A stretch of DNA of 64,000 nucleotides from Fodinibacter sp963747405 (GTDB lineage: Bacteria > Actinomycetota > Actinomycetes > Actinomycetales > Dermatophilaceae): the NCBI GenBank assembly GCA_963747405.1, contig CAVVFG010000016.1, positions 319,126 to 383,125 on the forward strand. Reading direction: 5' to 3'. Under the pieces are notes generated by a model. The model searched no databases, was not told the DNA's origin, and was given only the letters and a program-made list of their open reading frames with translations. How positions within the stretch are numbered: the first letter of the stretch is position 1; each line of letters starts with the position of its first letter. Of this stretch, positions 26,200-35,734 are shown piece by piece. The position numbers and the translations under genes are program-made.

Positions 26200-26723
26200 C
26201 AGCTGACGGGGTGCTGCTGGTACTCGGGGGTGAGCTCGGTCCAGCGTTGGTGCCAGGCCAGGGCAGGGGCCTGCGCGGACCAGCCCCCGACGTGTGGGCT
26301 GCGGCCGGTGGCCAGCGAGGTGGCGAGGTCCTCGAGGTGGACCTGCCAGCCGGCCCCGAAGAAGTGCAGCGCGCGCAGCGGCAGGCCGCGCTCCTCGACC
26401 ACCAGCCTGGTGCCGCTCCCTTCCGGGGTGAGCCAGGCTTCGATCTCCGCCTCCTCGTCGGTGCCGGGCTGCGTGGTGAGCAACAGGTGGTGCGGAGCCT
26501 GGCAGACGTCGATCCGCACCGGCCCGTTCCAGCTGCTGGTGAACACGGCGTGCGCCGTGCCGCCCTCCCGAAGATCCCCGGACACCTGGGCGACCCATCG
26601 CGCCAGCCGTTCCGGTGTGGTGCATGCCCGCCACAGGTCGTCGAGGTCGGTGTCGTACACGTCCTCGACCCGAACCGCTCCTCGGGTCTCGTCGACCACC
26701 CGCATCGTTGCCGTCGTCCTCAT
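26199..26723 (-). CDS. SRPBCC (AHSA1-like) domain protein
   Basis: 174-residue START/AHSA1-like protein. The motif DLDDLWRACTTPERLARWVAQVSGDLREGGTAHAVF is characteristic, with EIEAWLTPEGSGTRLVVEERGL forming the later strands of the ligand-binding fold. Genes of this type are often paired with an ArsR regulator, as here, and may bind a hydrophobic ligand. The ATG at 26723 overlaps the stop of the arsR gene (ATGA), and the stop overlaps the VOC start, so the genes are co-translated. Confidence 0.85.
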   Translation of the reverse strand: MRTTATMRVVDETRGAVRVEDVYDTDLDDLWRACTTPERLARWVAQVSGDLREGGTAHAVFTSSWNGPVRIDVCQAPHHLLLTTQPGTDEEAEIEAWLTPEGSGTRLVVEERGLPLRALHFFGAGWQVHLEDLATSLATGRSPHVGGWSAQAPALAWHQRWTELTPEYQQHPVS

Positions 26724-27037
26724 CGTCTCGCTTTCCTTCCTCGTGCGATCTCGGTGTGCAGGGCGCCCAACCGGTTCTGCCACAGCGCGCGGTAGTCGTC
26801 GAGCCAGTCGTCCACCTCCGCGAGCGCGTCCGGCCGCAGGCTGTAGATGCGCCGTTGCGCATCCCGACGAACCTCGACCAGCCCGGCCTCGCGCAGCACC
26901 CGAAGGTGTCGGGAGACGCCCGGTCGGGCGATGGGCAGGGCCTGCGCGAGCTCTCCGGCAGTGGCCGGGTGATCTCGCAGGATGCCCAGCACCGTGCGCC
27001 GACTCGAGTCGGCCAGGGCCTGCATCACCGCGTCCAT
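26720..27037 (-). CDS. ArsR-family transcriptional regulator
   Basis: 105-residue winged-helix repressor, first gene of the ArsR-SRPBCC-VOC-YCII operon. The DNA-binding region reads ATAGELAQALPIARPGVSRHLRVLREAGLVEVRRDAQRRIYSL. No ArsR-type metal-binding Cys cluster is present, so a non-metal signal is likely. It probably controls its own operon and perhaps the divergent, now decayed aldo/keto reductase. The intergenic stretch 27038-27171 contains two GTAC tetramers around GTTCTGTTAC that could be part of its operator, but this is weak. Confidence 0.87.
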   Translation of the reverse strand: MDAVMQALADSSRRTVLGILRDHPATAGELAQALPIARPGVSRHLRVLREAGLVEVRRDAQRRIYSLRPDALAEVDDWLDDYRALWQNRLGALHTEIARGRKARR

Positions 27038-27171
27038 TCGATGAATGTACCCGTTCTGTTACGTACCCACAAGGCTACGCTCTGGTCGACAGGCGTGAGA
27101 GCAGGTGGGGCAGTGGCTGCCGGTGCACCTGTTTCGCTGCTGCTCGCCGCGACTCAGCAGGAGGGAACGAG

Positions 27172-27993
27172 ATGACCGAACACGATCCGGCCCAAGCACA
27201 AGGGGTCACCTGCCGTCGGGCAGCTCCCGTGGGTCGGCTGACCCTGCCGATCGGTCTGGGCACGAACACCTTTGCCCGCATCACCGACGCCGACGAGTCC
27301 TACTCGATCCTCGACTCCTTCGCCACCTCCGGCGGAGTTCTCGTCGACACGGCCGACACCTGCTCCGACGGATCCTCGGAGTCGATCCTGGGAGCGTGGA
27401 TGCGAACGCGCGGAAACCGCGACCAGCTGGTCGTGTCCACGAAGTGCGGCAACCACCCCCCGTTCGACGGGCTGTCTGCGCCCGCCGTGCACGGCGCCGT
27501 CGAAGCTTCGCTCCGTCGGCTGGGCACCGACCACATCGACGTCTCGCAGGCCAACGGGTTCACCGCCCCGTCGGTTCTGCAACCGCACTACAGCCTCGTG
27601 CACCGGCAGCCGTTCGAGGACGAGCTGGCTCCCCTGGCGACCCGAGCCGAGCTGGCGGTTCTTCCCTACCGGGCACTCGGCGGCGGCTTCCTGTCGCCAA
27701 GTACCGGACAGAGGCGGACACCCGTGGACGACCCGGGGGCGCCGGGGTGCGGTCCATGATCACACCGGAGGGGCTCTCACTCCTCGGCACTCTCGCCACG
27801 ATCGCCCACGACCACGAGGTGGGCACCGCCACCGTCGCCCTGTCATGGATGCTGCACCAGCCCACGGTCACGGCACTCTTGGTCTCGGCCACCTCCACAG
27901 ACACCGCTGGGCGAGCTCGTGCTCGCTCCGGACGTCGAGCTGGACCATGACGAGCTGGGCCGTCTCGACTCGGCCACCGCACGCCTCCCCTGA
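27172..27993 (+). pseudogene. Aldo/keto reductase remnant (internal deletion, two frameshifts, lost catalytic residues)
   Basis: Starts well, with GGAGGGAACGAG before the ATG and an aldo/keto reductase N-terminus (LPIGLGTNTF, SGGVLVDTAD, SESILGAWMRTRGNRDQLVVSTK). The catalytic Tyr after VDTAD is replaced by Cys (TADTCSDG). After LGTDHID the sequence jumps to LQPHYSLVHR, so about 80 residues including the catalytic His are missing. Near 27697 the frame shifts: a second frame continues YRTEADTRGR to VTALLVSATSTD, and near 27905 it shifts back, ending LGELVLAPDVELDHDELGRL with TGA at 27991. The codon use still resembles the neighbours. Confidence 0.8.
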
Positions 27994-28120
27994 CGCCCCA
28001 ACCAGCCCCCGTTGATCGGCCGGTCCCGGATCCCCGCCAAGACCCGCCGAGTGTCCACGATGTCCAGAGACGGCACGCGTGGCCCGAGCAGCCACCGGAG
28101 CAACCGACCTTCAGCCCCGG

Positions 28121-28423
28121 TCACCGCGGGCCAGGCTCGAGCCTCCAGCCGTCGTCGCCGATGTCGAGCAGCACGGGTGCTTGCGGTGCATCCGTGGTCG
28201 GCCTCGTGCGGCCGAGGTGCCCGAGCGCGACCGCCAGCTGGTCGGGGGTCACCGGCACGACGACCCGCTCGCCGCGGTGCAGGTCGGCGAGCGCCTGTAG
28301 CTCGTCCACGACGTCGGCCTCGGCGCCGAGCCGGGATGCGATGACCGCACCGGGCCCACCCGCATCGTCCGGCACCGCGCCCACCGGCACGAGCACCAGG
28401 GTGGCGGCGCAGTGCAGGGCCAT
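28121..28423 (-). CDS. Small hypothetical protein
   Basis: 100-residue protein without a recognised family. It starts MALHCAATLVLVPVGAVPDD and has AEADVVDELQALADLHRGERVVVPVTPDQLAVALGHLGRT, which looks like alternating helices and strands. The ATG at 28423 follows a TAGCGT hexamer by 7 bases, matching the leaderless pattern of other genes here, and supports a real gene. It is divergent from the PfpI-like gene. The 127 bases between it and the aldo/keto reductase remnant hold nothing I recognise. Confidence 0.55.
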   Translation of the reverse strand: MALHCAATLVLVPVGAVPDDAGGPGAVIASRLGAEADVVDELQALADLHRGERVVVPVTPDQLAVALGHLGRTRPTTDAPQAPVLLDIGDDGWRLEPGPR

Positions 28424-28430
28424 GCCCGGC

Positions 28431-28436
28431 ACGCTA
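28431..28436 (-). promoter_or_regulatory. -10 element of the 100-residue hypothetical gene (leaderless)
   Basis: TAGCGT ends 7 bases before the ATG at 28423; the same hexamer and spacing occur before the mutase gene at 31261. Confidence 0.45.
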
Positions 28437-28561
28437 CGCGCACCTTCGACAGCGGCGGCGTCCCGGCATACCGAGGAATGCCGCGGGTAGGGCTCTGGTT
28501 GTGGCCCACCGGCACCCCCCGGTGGGGCCCGTTCCATCCGTCGGACAGAGAGGACATCTTC

Positions 28562-29143
28562 ATGACCAGCACGACCGACACCAGCACCACGACGAACACC
28601 AGCGAGCAGCGCAGGGTCGCCTTCCTCGTCGCCCCCGAGGGCATCGAGCAGGTCGAGCTCACCGGGCCCTGGGAGGCCGTCGAGCAGTCCGGCGCCACGC
28701 CGGTGCTCATCTCGACCCAGGACGGTCAGGTGCAGGCGTTCAACCACCTCGACAAGGCTGACACCTTCGACGTCGACGTCACGGTGGCCTCGGCCGAGGT
28801 CGCCGACTACGCCGCCCTCGTGCTGCCCGGCGGCGTCGCCAACCCCGACAACCTGCGCACCGACGAGGACGCCGTGGCGTTCGTGCGCCAGTTCGTGCAG
28901 TCGGGCAAGCCGGTCGCCGCGATCTGCCACGCTCCGTGGACCCTCATCGAGGCCGACGTCGTGCGCGGCCGCACGCTCACCTCGTGGCCGAGCCTGCAGA
29001 CCGACCTGCGCAACGCCGGCGCCACCTGGCAGGACCGTGAGGTCGTCGTCGACGACAACCTCATCACCAGCCGCAACCCCGACGACATCCCGGCGTTCAC
29101 CCGCGAGCTCGACGCCGCGCTGTCGGCAGACGTCAACGCCTGA
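28562..29143 (+). CDS. DJ-1/PfpI-family protein (protease I or glyoxalase III-like)
   Basis: 193-residue protein of the DJ-1/PfpI superfamily, preceded by AGAGGAC. The nucleophile is Cys122 in AAICHAPW and the acidic partner is Glu26 in VAPEGIEQVE. A 17-residue Thr/Ser-rich leader precedes the domain. Members act as chaperone-like stress proteins, glyoxalases or deglycases; the exact activity is unresolved. The gene is convergent with the mutase gene. Confidence 0.87.
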   Translation: MTSTTDTSTTTNTSEQRRVAFLVAPEGIEQVELTGPWEAVEQSGATPVLISTQDGQVQAFNHLDKADTFDVDVTVASAEVADYAALVLPGGVANPDNLRTDEDAVAFVRQFVQSGKPVAAICHAPWTLIEADVVRGRTLTSWPSLQTDLRNAGATWQDREVVVDDNLITSRNPDDIPAFTRELDAALSADVNA

Positions 29144-29183
29144 CCCGCGCGGCACGCCGCTGGCCGCCCGGCGCCCGCCCCGC

Positions 29184-31253
29184 TCAGACCGTGGCGGGCG
29201 CCGCCGCGTCGGCACCCAGCCCCCGCGAGGCCCGGATGACCTCGACGAAGCGCACCATGATGTCGTTGAGCCCGAAGTCCTTGGGCGTGAACACCTCGGC
29301 CACTCCCAGCGCCTTGAGCCTGACCGCATCGGCCTCGGGGATGATGCCGCCGACGATCACCGGCACGTCGCCGGCACCCGCCTCGCGCATCAGGTCGAGC
29401 ACCTCGGGCACGAGCTCCATGTGCGAGCCGGACAGGATCGAGATGCCGACGAGGTGCACGTCCTCGGCCACCGCCGCTCCCACGATCTGCTCGGGTGTGA
29501 GCCGGATGCCCTGGTAGACCACCTCGAAGCCCGCGTCGCGCGCCCGCACGGCGATCTGCTCCGCACCGTTGGAGTGCCCGTCGAGCCCCGGCTTGCCCAC
29601 GAGCAGCCGCAGCCGCTCGCCGAGCTCGTCGCTGGTGCGGCTCACCATCGCCCGCACGTCGGCCAGCGCCTCCGACCCGGCGCCCACACCCACCGCACCG
29701 CTCACGCCGGTCGGGGCCCGGAACTCACCGAACACCGACCGCAGGGCACCGGCCCACTCCCCCGTGGTCAGCCCCGCCCGGGCGCACTCCAGGGTCGCCG
29801 GCATCAGGTTCGTGTCGGTGCCCGCATCGGCGACGAGGCGGGCCAGGGCGGATGCCGCGCGCTCGCGCCGCTCGGCGTCGGCGTCGCGCTCCTCGCGCCA
29901 GCGCCGCACCGCGGCCACCGCGGCGGCCTCGACACCGGCATCCACGCCCTGGATCGCCGCCTCGAGGTCGGCCGTCAACGGGTTGGGCTCGGTGGTCTGG
30001 AACCGGTTGACCCCGACGACGACGTCGTCGCCGGCCTCGATCCGCTGGCGACGGCGCGAGTGCGAGGCCACGAGCTCGCTCTTCATGTAGCCACCCTCGA
30101 CCGCCGGCACGGCACCCCCCATCTGCTGCACCCGCTCGATCTCGGCCCGCGCTCCCTCGACGAGCTCGGCGACCTTGGCCGCGATCACGACCGACCCCTC
30201 GAACAGGTCGTCGTACTCGAGCAGGTCGCTCTCGTAGGCCAGCACCTGCTGGATGCGCAGCGACCACTGCTGGTCCCACGGCCGGGGCAGGCCCAGCGCC
30301 TCGTTCCACGCGGGCAGCTGCACCGCGCGCGCCCGCGCGTCCTTGCTCATCGTGACGGCAAGCATCTCGAGAACGATGCGCTGCACGTTGTTCTCGGGCT
30401 GGGCCTCGGTGAGCCCGAGCGAGTTCACCTGAACGCCGTAGCGGAAGCGCCGCTGCCTGGGGTCGGTGACGCCGTAGCGCTCGAGGGTCAGCTCGTCCCA
30501 GAGCTGCACGAAGGCGCGCATCTTGCACATCTCCTCGACGAAGCGCACCCCGGCATTGACGAAGAACGAGATGCGGGCGACCACCTCGCCGAAGCGCTCC
30601 TGTGGCACCTGGCCGGAGGCTCGCACGGCATCCAGCACCGCGATCGCGGTGCACATGGCGTAGGCGATCTCCTGCACCGGTGTCGCGCCGGCCTCCTGCA
30701 GGTGGTAGCTGCAGATGTTGGTCGGGTTCCACCTGGGGATCTCGGTGACCGTGTAGGTCACCATGTCGGTGATCAGCCGCAGCGAGGGCCCCGGCGCGAA
30801 GACGTAGGTGCCGCGCGAGAGGTACTCCTTGATGATGTCGTTCTGCGTCGTGCCGGCCAGCGCCCGAACCGCGGATGCCGGGTCCTCGCCCGCCGCCTCG
30901 GCCTGCTCCTCGGCGGCCACCTGGTAGAGCGCGAGCAGCCACATCGCGGTGGCGTTGATCGTCATCGAGGTGTTCATCCGTGCCAGCGGGATGTCGGCGA
31001 ACAGGGCCCGCATGTCGCCGATGTGCGAGATCGGCACACCGACCTTGCCCACCTCGCCGCGGGCGAGCACGTGGTCGGGGTCGTAGCCGGTCTGGGTCGG
31101 CAGGTCGAACGCGACCGACAGGCCGGTCTGGCCCTTGTCGAGGTTGCGCCGGTAGAGGGCGTTGCTGGCGGCGGCGCTGGAGTGGCCGGCGTAGGTCCGC
31201 ATCACCCAGGGGCGGTCACGCTCTGGGCGGGTGGCGTCGGGGCTCTCGGGCAT
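29184..31253 (-). CDS. ecm: Ethylmalonyl-CoA mutase-like B12 enzyme (MeaA type)
   Basis: 689-residue single-chain adenosylcobalamin mutase, shorter than methylmalonyl-CoA mutase large subunits (about 730) and matching MeaA/Ecm. The substrate barrel (about 15-510) includes RTYAGHSSAAASNALYRRNLDKGQTGLSVAFDLPTQTGYD and ALAGTTQNDIIKEYLSRGTYVFAP. The C-terminal B12 domain has the base-off motif DxHxxG with Asp558, His560 and Gly563, then SGSHMELVPE and VGGIIPEAD. It would convert (2R)-ethylmalonyl-CoA to methylsuccinyl-CoA, the step after Ccr and the epimerase. A TAGCGT box lies 7 bases before the ATG. The adenosyltransferase for its cofactor lies 600 bases away. Confidence 0.9.
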   Translation of the reverse strand: MPESPDATRPERDRPWVMRTYAGHSSAAASNALYRRNLDKGQTGLSVAFDLPTQTGYDPDHVLARGEVGKVGVPISHIGDMRALFADIPLARMNTSMTINATAMWLLALYQVAAEEQAEAAGEDPASAVRALAGTTQNDIIKEYLSRGTYVFAPGPSLRLITDMVTYTVTEIPRWNPTNICSYHLQEAGATPVQEIAYAMCTAIAVLDAVRASGQVPQERFGEVVARISFFVNAGVRFVEEMCKMRAFVQLWDELTLERYGVTDPRQRRFRYGVQVNSLGLTEAQPENNVQRIVLEMLAVTMSKDARARAVQLPAWNEALGLPRPWDQQWSLRIQQVLAYESDLLEYDDLFEGSVVIAAKVAELVEGARAEIERVQQMGGAVPAVEGGYMKSELVASHSRRRQRIEAGDDVVVGVNRFQTTEPNPLTADLEAAIQGVDAGVEAAAVAAVRRWREERDADAERRERAASALARLVADAGTDTNLMPATLECARAGLTTGEWAGALRSVFGEFRAPTGVSGAVGVGAGSEALADVRAMVSRTSDELGERLRLLVGKPGLDGHSNGAEQIAVRARDAGFEVVYQGIRLTPEQIVGAAVAEDVHLVGISILSGSHMELVPEVLDLMREAGAGDVPVIVGGIIPEADAVRLKALGVAEVFTPKDFGLNDIMVRFVEVIRASRGLGADAAAPATV

Positions 31254-31260
31254 GCGGTGA

Positions 31261-31266
31261 ACGCTA
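31261..31266 (-). promoter_or_regulatory. -10 element of the mutase gene (leaderless)
   Basis: TAGCGT ends 7 bases before the ATG at 31253, and there is no purine-rich ribosome site in between. Confidence 0.5.
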
Positions 31267-31357
31267 GCCGCGGTGCCGTGGTGCGGGTAGCGACCGGCGC
31301 GGTGAGAGTGCCCACACCAGCCAGGAGCCGCGAGGTCGGCGCGGGCTCAGGGCGAGG

Positions 31358-31729
31358 TCAGCCGGCCGCGCCGGCCAGCGCCGGCTCGTCGCCGGCGGTG
31401 GCGGGCAGGGCGCCGAGCATCGAGTGCAGCCGGGCGCGTCGCAGTAGCCGCCGGGTGCGCTCGTCGGCGGCGACGATCCGCAGCGGGCGCCCCGCGCGTC
31501 GAGCCCGTCGCTGGCACTCGACGAGGAAGCCGAAGCCGGTGGCGTCGCCCACCACGGCCTCCCCCAGGTCGAGCAGCACCGGCGTGCTCCCCTCGCCGAT
31601 CAGCCGATGCATCGTCAGGCGCAGGTCGGCGACCGTGCGCACGTCGAGGCGTCCCCGAAGCGCCACATGACAGCCACCGGCATCGTGGTGCTCGGTGATC
31701 GTCACGATGGCATACCCCCGCTCGGCCAC
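31358..31729 (-). CDS. STAS-domain (anti-anti-sigma factor-like) protein
   Basis: 123-residue STAS protein. The fold is visible in GGCHVALRGRLDVRTVADLRLTMHRLIGEGSTPVLLDLGEAVVGDATGFGFLVECQRRARRAGRPLRIVAADERTRRLL. Anti-anti-sigma factors are phosphorylated on a Ser in a DSSG-like motif; here the site reads DATG, so a Thr would be the acceptor, or the protein may not be regulated that way. The GTG at 31729 has GAGGGGG 6 bases upstream; an ATG at 31762 is a weaker alternative. No sigma factor or anti-sigma kinase is adjacent. Divergent from the adenosyltransferase gene. Confidence 0.78.
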   Translation of the reverse strand: MAERGYAIVTITEHHDAGGCHVALRGRLDVRTVADLRLTMHRLIGEGSTPVLLDLGEAVVGDATGFGFLVECQRRARRAGRPLRIVAADERTRRLLRRARLHSMLGALPATAGDEPALAGAAG

Positions 31730-31880
31730 AGTGTCCCCCTCTTCCCGTCGTCGTGGGTCCATTAGACCCAGTGCGGCACCTCCGCGTCTCCCACCTTTCG
31801 GTAAAGACACGGCAAAGAATGGACAATGTCACCTTCATGCCAGCGCCGAGGTCGATTCGCGCGTCTGCGAGGCTGGTGCC

Positions 31881-32507
31881 ATGGTCAACCTCACCCGCAT
31901 CTACACCCGTACCGGCGACGACGGGAGCACGTCGCTGGGCGACCTGAGCCGCACCCGCAAGACCGATCCCCGGCTGGCCGCCTACGCCGACACCAACGAG
32001 GCCAATGCGGCCCTGGGCCTGGCCATCGCCTGCAGCGACCTTCCCAACGACGTGCGGGTGGTGCTCACCCGAGTGCAGAACGACCTGTTCGACATCGGTG
32101 CCGACCTGTCCACCCCGCTGCAGCGCTCCTACGAGTACCCCCCGCTGCGGGTCAAGGAGGAGTGGGTCGGCGAGCTCGAGACCGACTGCGACCGCTACCT
32201 CGAGCGGCTCGAGAAGCTGCGCTCGTTCATCCTGCCCGGCGGCACCCCAGGCGCGGCACACCTGCACCTGGCCCTCACCGTGGTGCGACGCGCGGAACGG
32301 TCGGTGTGGGCCGCGCTCGAGGCCTACGGCACCGAGCCGGGCGAGGCGCGCGGCGAGGGCGGGGTCAACCCGGTCACCGCCACCTACCTCAACCGCCTCT
32401 CCGACCTGCTCTTCGTGCTGGCCCGCTGCGCCAACCTCCCCGGCGGTGATGTGCTGTGGGCGCCCGGCGGCGGCCGCGAACAGGCCCCGAAGGCCCCCGA
32501 CGCCTGA
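31881..32507 (+). CDS. Cob(I)alamin adenosyltransferase, PduO type
   Basis: 208-residue ATP:cob(I)alamin adenosyltransferase that makes coenzyme B12. Signatures are the N-terminal ATP loop YTRTGDDGSTSLGD, the segment KTDPRLAAYADTNEANAALG and, in the C-terminal helices, VVRRAERSVWAA and YLNRLSDLLFVLARCAN. It corresponds to Rv1314c, which has a similar place after the atp operon in M. tuberculosis. It would supply cofactor to the nearby ethylmalonyl-CoA mutase. Confidence 0.92.
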   Translation: MVNLTRIYTRTGDDGSTSLGDLSRTRKTDPRLAAYADTNEANAALGLAIACSDLPNDVRVVLTRVQNDLFDIGADLSTPLQRSYEYPPLRVKEEWVGELETDCDRYLERLEKLRSFILPGGTPGAAHLHLALTVVRRAERSVWAALEAYGTEPGEARGEGGVNPVTATYLNRLSDLLFVLARCANLPGGDVLWAPGGGREQAPKAPDA

Positions 32508-32512
32508 AGTCA

Positions 32513-32588
32513 TCGACTTCGTGCGACTTTACCTACGGTCTTCGAGGCGACGGGCCTGCGCAACCGCAGCCACGTCGCACGAAGTCGA
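32513..32588. terminator. Long inverted repeat between convergent genes
   Basis: TCGACTTCGTGCGAC at 32513-32527 and its perfect reverse complement at 32574-32588 form a 15-bp stem around a 46-base loop, which itself holds a shorter GC-rich hairpin. It fills almost the whole gap between the adenosyltransferase and DUF2550 genes and is probably a bidirectional terminator. Confidence 0.65.
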
Positions 32589-32598
32589 GAGAGGGGCG

Positions 32599-33030
32599 TC
32601 AGGCGACGTTGACGTTGAAGCCCGGGGGGCTGGACTCCAGCCAGGCCCGCACCGCGGTGTAGGCGGCAGGCACGAACGCGAACTCGCACGCCTGGCTGCC
32701 GGCGCGCCCCTGCACCGACACCGGGTCGGCGAGCCCGGGGATCGGGTCGGCCAGCGGCACCGCCGTGCCGAAGTCGAGCTCACCGCGCTGCCACGACACC
32801 TCGGCGCGCAGCGAGGGGCCGACGATGCTGAACCACTCGAAGCGGTCCGAGCTGAGCCGGGCCAGGCCCAGCCGCCACCGGCCCGCCTCGCCCTGGCGCC
32901 GCGCGCAGAGCATGACCGGGCGGCCGTCGCCGGAGATGAAGCGCCGGCGCGCCCACACGAAGGTGAGCGCGCCGGCGACCAGCACGACGACAAGGGCGAG
33001 GACCAGCTCGGCCGTCACGAACGCGGTCAT
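32599..33030 (-). CDS. DUF2550-family membrane protein
   Basis: 143-residue protein with one N-terminal helix (residues about 7-25, LVLALVVVLVAGALTFVWA) and a soluble domain containing RWRLGLARLSSDRFEWFSIVGPSLRAEVSWQRGELDF. Proteins of this family follow atpC in many Actinobacteria (Rv1312 in M. tuberculosis), so the context agrees. The function is unknown. It starts 24 bases after atpC and is the last gene of the operon. Confidence 0.85.
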   Translation of the reverse strand: MTAFVTAELVLALVVVLVAGALTFVWARRRFISGDGRPVMLCARRQGEAGRWRLGLARLSSDRFEWFSIVGPSLRAEVSWQRGELDFGTAVPLADPIPGLADPVSVQGRAGSQACEFAFVPAAYTAVRAWLESSPPGFNVNVA

Positions 33031-33054
33031 CCGAGCGGTCCCCTGCCCTCGATG

Positions 33055-33320
33055 TCAGGAGCCCATGCCGCTGGCGTCGACCGACTCCGCGATGATCGTC
33101 ACCCGGTCGTGGTCGACCGAGAGGAACCCGCCGTCGATCTCGGCCGTGCGCCACGACCCGTCGGCGTTGACCCGCACCTCGCCCTCGTCGAGCACGCACA
33201 GCAGGGGCGTGTGACCGGGCAGGATGCCGAGGTCACCGTCGATGGAGCGCGCGCTGACCTGGCTCGCCTCACCCTCCCAGACCCTCCGGTCGGCGGACAC
33301 GATCTCGACCTGGAGCGGCA

Positions 33321-33321
<1 letters not shown>
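33055..33321 (-). CDS. atpC: ATP synthase epsilon subunit (short form)
   Basis: 88-residue epsilon subunit consisting only of the N-terminal beta-sandwich (MPLQVEIVSADRRVWEGEA to DHDRVTIIAESV). The C-terminal helical hairpin that can inhibit ATP hydrolysis in other bacteria is absent; M. tuberculosis has about 121 residues. The ATG at 33321 overlaps the atpD stop by one base (TGATG), which fixes the start. Confidence 0.93.
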
Positions 33322-34778
<1,457 letters not shown>

Positions 34779-34792
34779 GGTCTCTCTCTCGC

Positions 34793-35692
34793 TCACTTGC
34801 TCTCGGCCAGCGCGCTGGCGCCGCCGACGATTTCGCTGATCTCTTGGGTGATCTCGGCCTGACGCGCCTGGTTGGCCAGGCGGGTGTACTTCTTGATGAG
34901 CTCCTCGGCGTTGTCCGTGGCCGACTTCATCGCCCGCTGGCGGGCGGCGAGCTCGGAGGCCGCGGCCTGGAGCATGCAGTTGAACAACCGGGCGTTGACG
35001 TACTTCGGCAGCAGCGCGTCGAGCACCTGCTCGGCACTGGGTTCGAACGAGTACAGCGGCAGCAGGTCGTCGGCCCCCGGGGCCTCGCCACCCTCGACGA
35101 CCTCGAGCGGCAGCAGCCGGATGACCTCGGGCTCCTGGGTCACCATCGACACGAACCGGCTGAAGACGATGTGCACCTCGTCGATGCCACCCTCCTCCGC
35201 CGGAGTGGTGAAGTCGCTGACCAGCCGCTGGCCCACCTCGCGGGCGGTCTGGAACTCGGGCTTCTCGGAGTTGCCGCTCCAGTCGGCCGCGCTCTCGCGG
35301 TGGCGGAACCGGTAGAAGCCGATGACCTTGCGGCCCATGAGGTAGGGGACGACCTCCTTGCCCTCCTCGCGCAGGGCCGCGACGAGGCGCTCGCTCTCCT
35401 TGATGACCGAGGAGCTGTAGGCACCGGCCAGCCCGCGGTCGGAGGTGATGATGACGACCGCGGCGCGCTTCACGTCCTCCTTCTCCGAGGTCAGCGGGTG
35501 CTCCTCGTTGGAGAAGGTCGCGACGGCCGAGACCGCACGGGTCAGGGCACGGGCGTAGGGGCTGGACTCACGCACCGCCTCCTGCGCCTTGACGACGCGG
35601 GCCGCGGCCATGAGCTCCATCGCCCGGGTGATCTTCTTGGTCGAGCTGACGGCACGGATGCGGTTCCGGTACTCCCGGATCTGCGCTCCCAT
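34793..35692 (-). CDS. atpG: ATP synthase gamma subunit
   Basis: 299-residue central-shaft subunit of F1. It opens with MGAQIREYRNRIRAVSSTKKITRAMELMAAARV and closes with RAMKSATDNAEELIKKYTRLANQARQAEITQEISEIVGGA, the two long helices of the coiled shaft. It lies 42 bases after atpA and its stop abuts the start of atpD. Confidence 0.97.
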   Translation of the reverse strand: MGAQIREYRNRIRAVSSTKKITRAMELMAAARVVKAQEAVRESSPYARALTRAVSAVATFSNEEHPLTSEKEDVKRAAVVIITSDRGLAGAYSSSVIKESERLVAALREEGKEVVPYLMGRKVIGFYRFRHRESAADWSGNSEKPEFQTAREVGQRLVSDFTTPAEEGGIDEVHIVFSRFVSMVTQEPEVIRLLPLEVVEGGEAPGADDLLPLYSFEPSAEQVLDALLPKYVNARLFNCMLQAAASELAARQRAMKSATDNAEELIKKYTRLANQARQAEITQEISEIVGGASALAESK

Positions 35693-35734
35693 AGGTTTCC
35701 GCCTTCCTGGGGTGTGCGTGGTGCTGGGTGCCGG

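Noticed and set aside
25306..28100. Insertion sequence or prophage remnant explaining the decayed genes
   Set aside because: No transposase, integrase, terminal inverted repeats or direct repeats were visible; only point and indel decay of metabolic genes.
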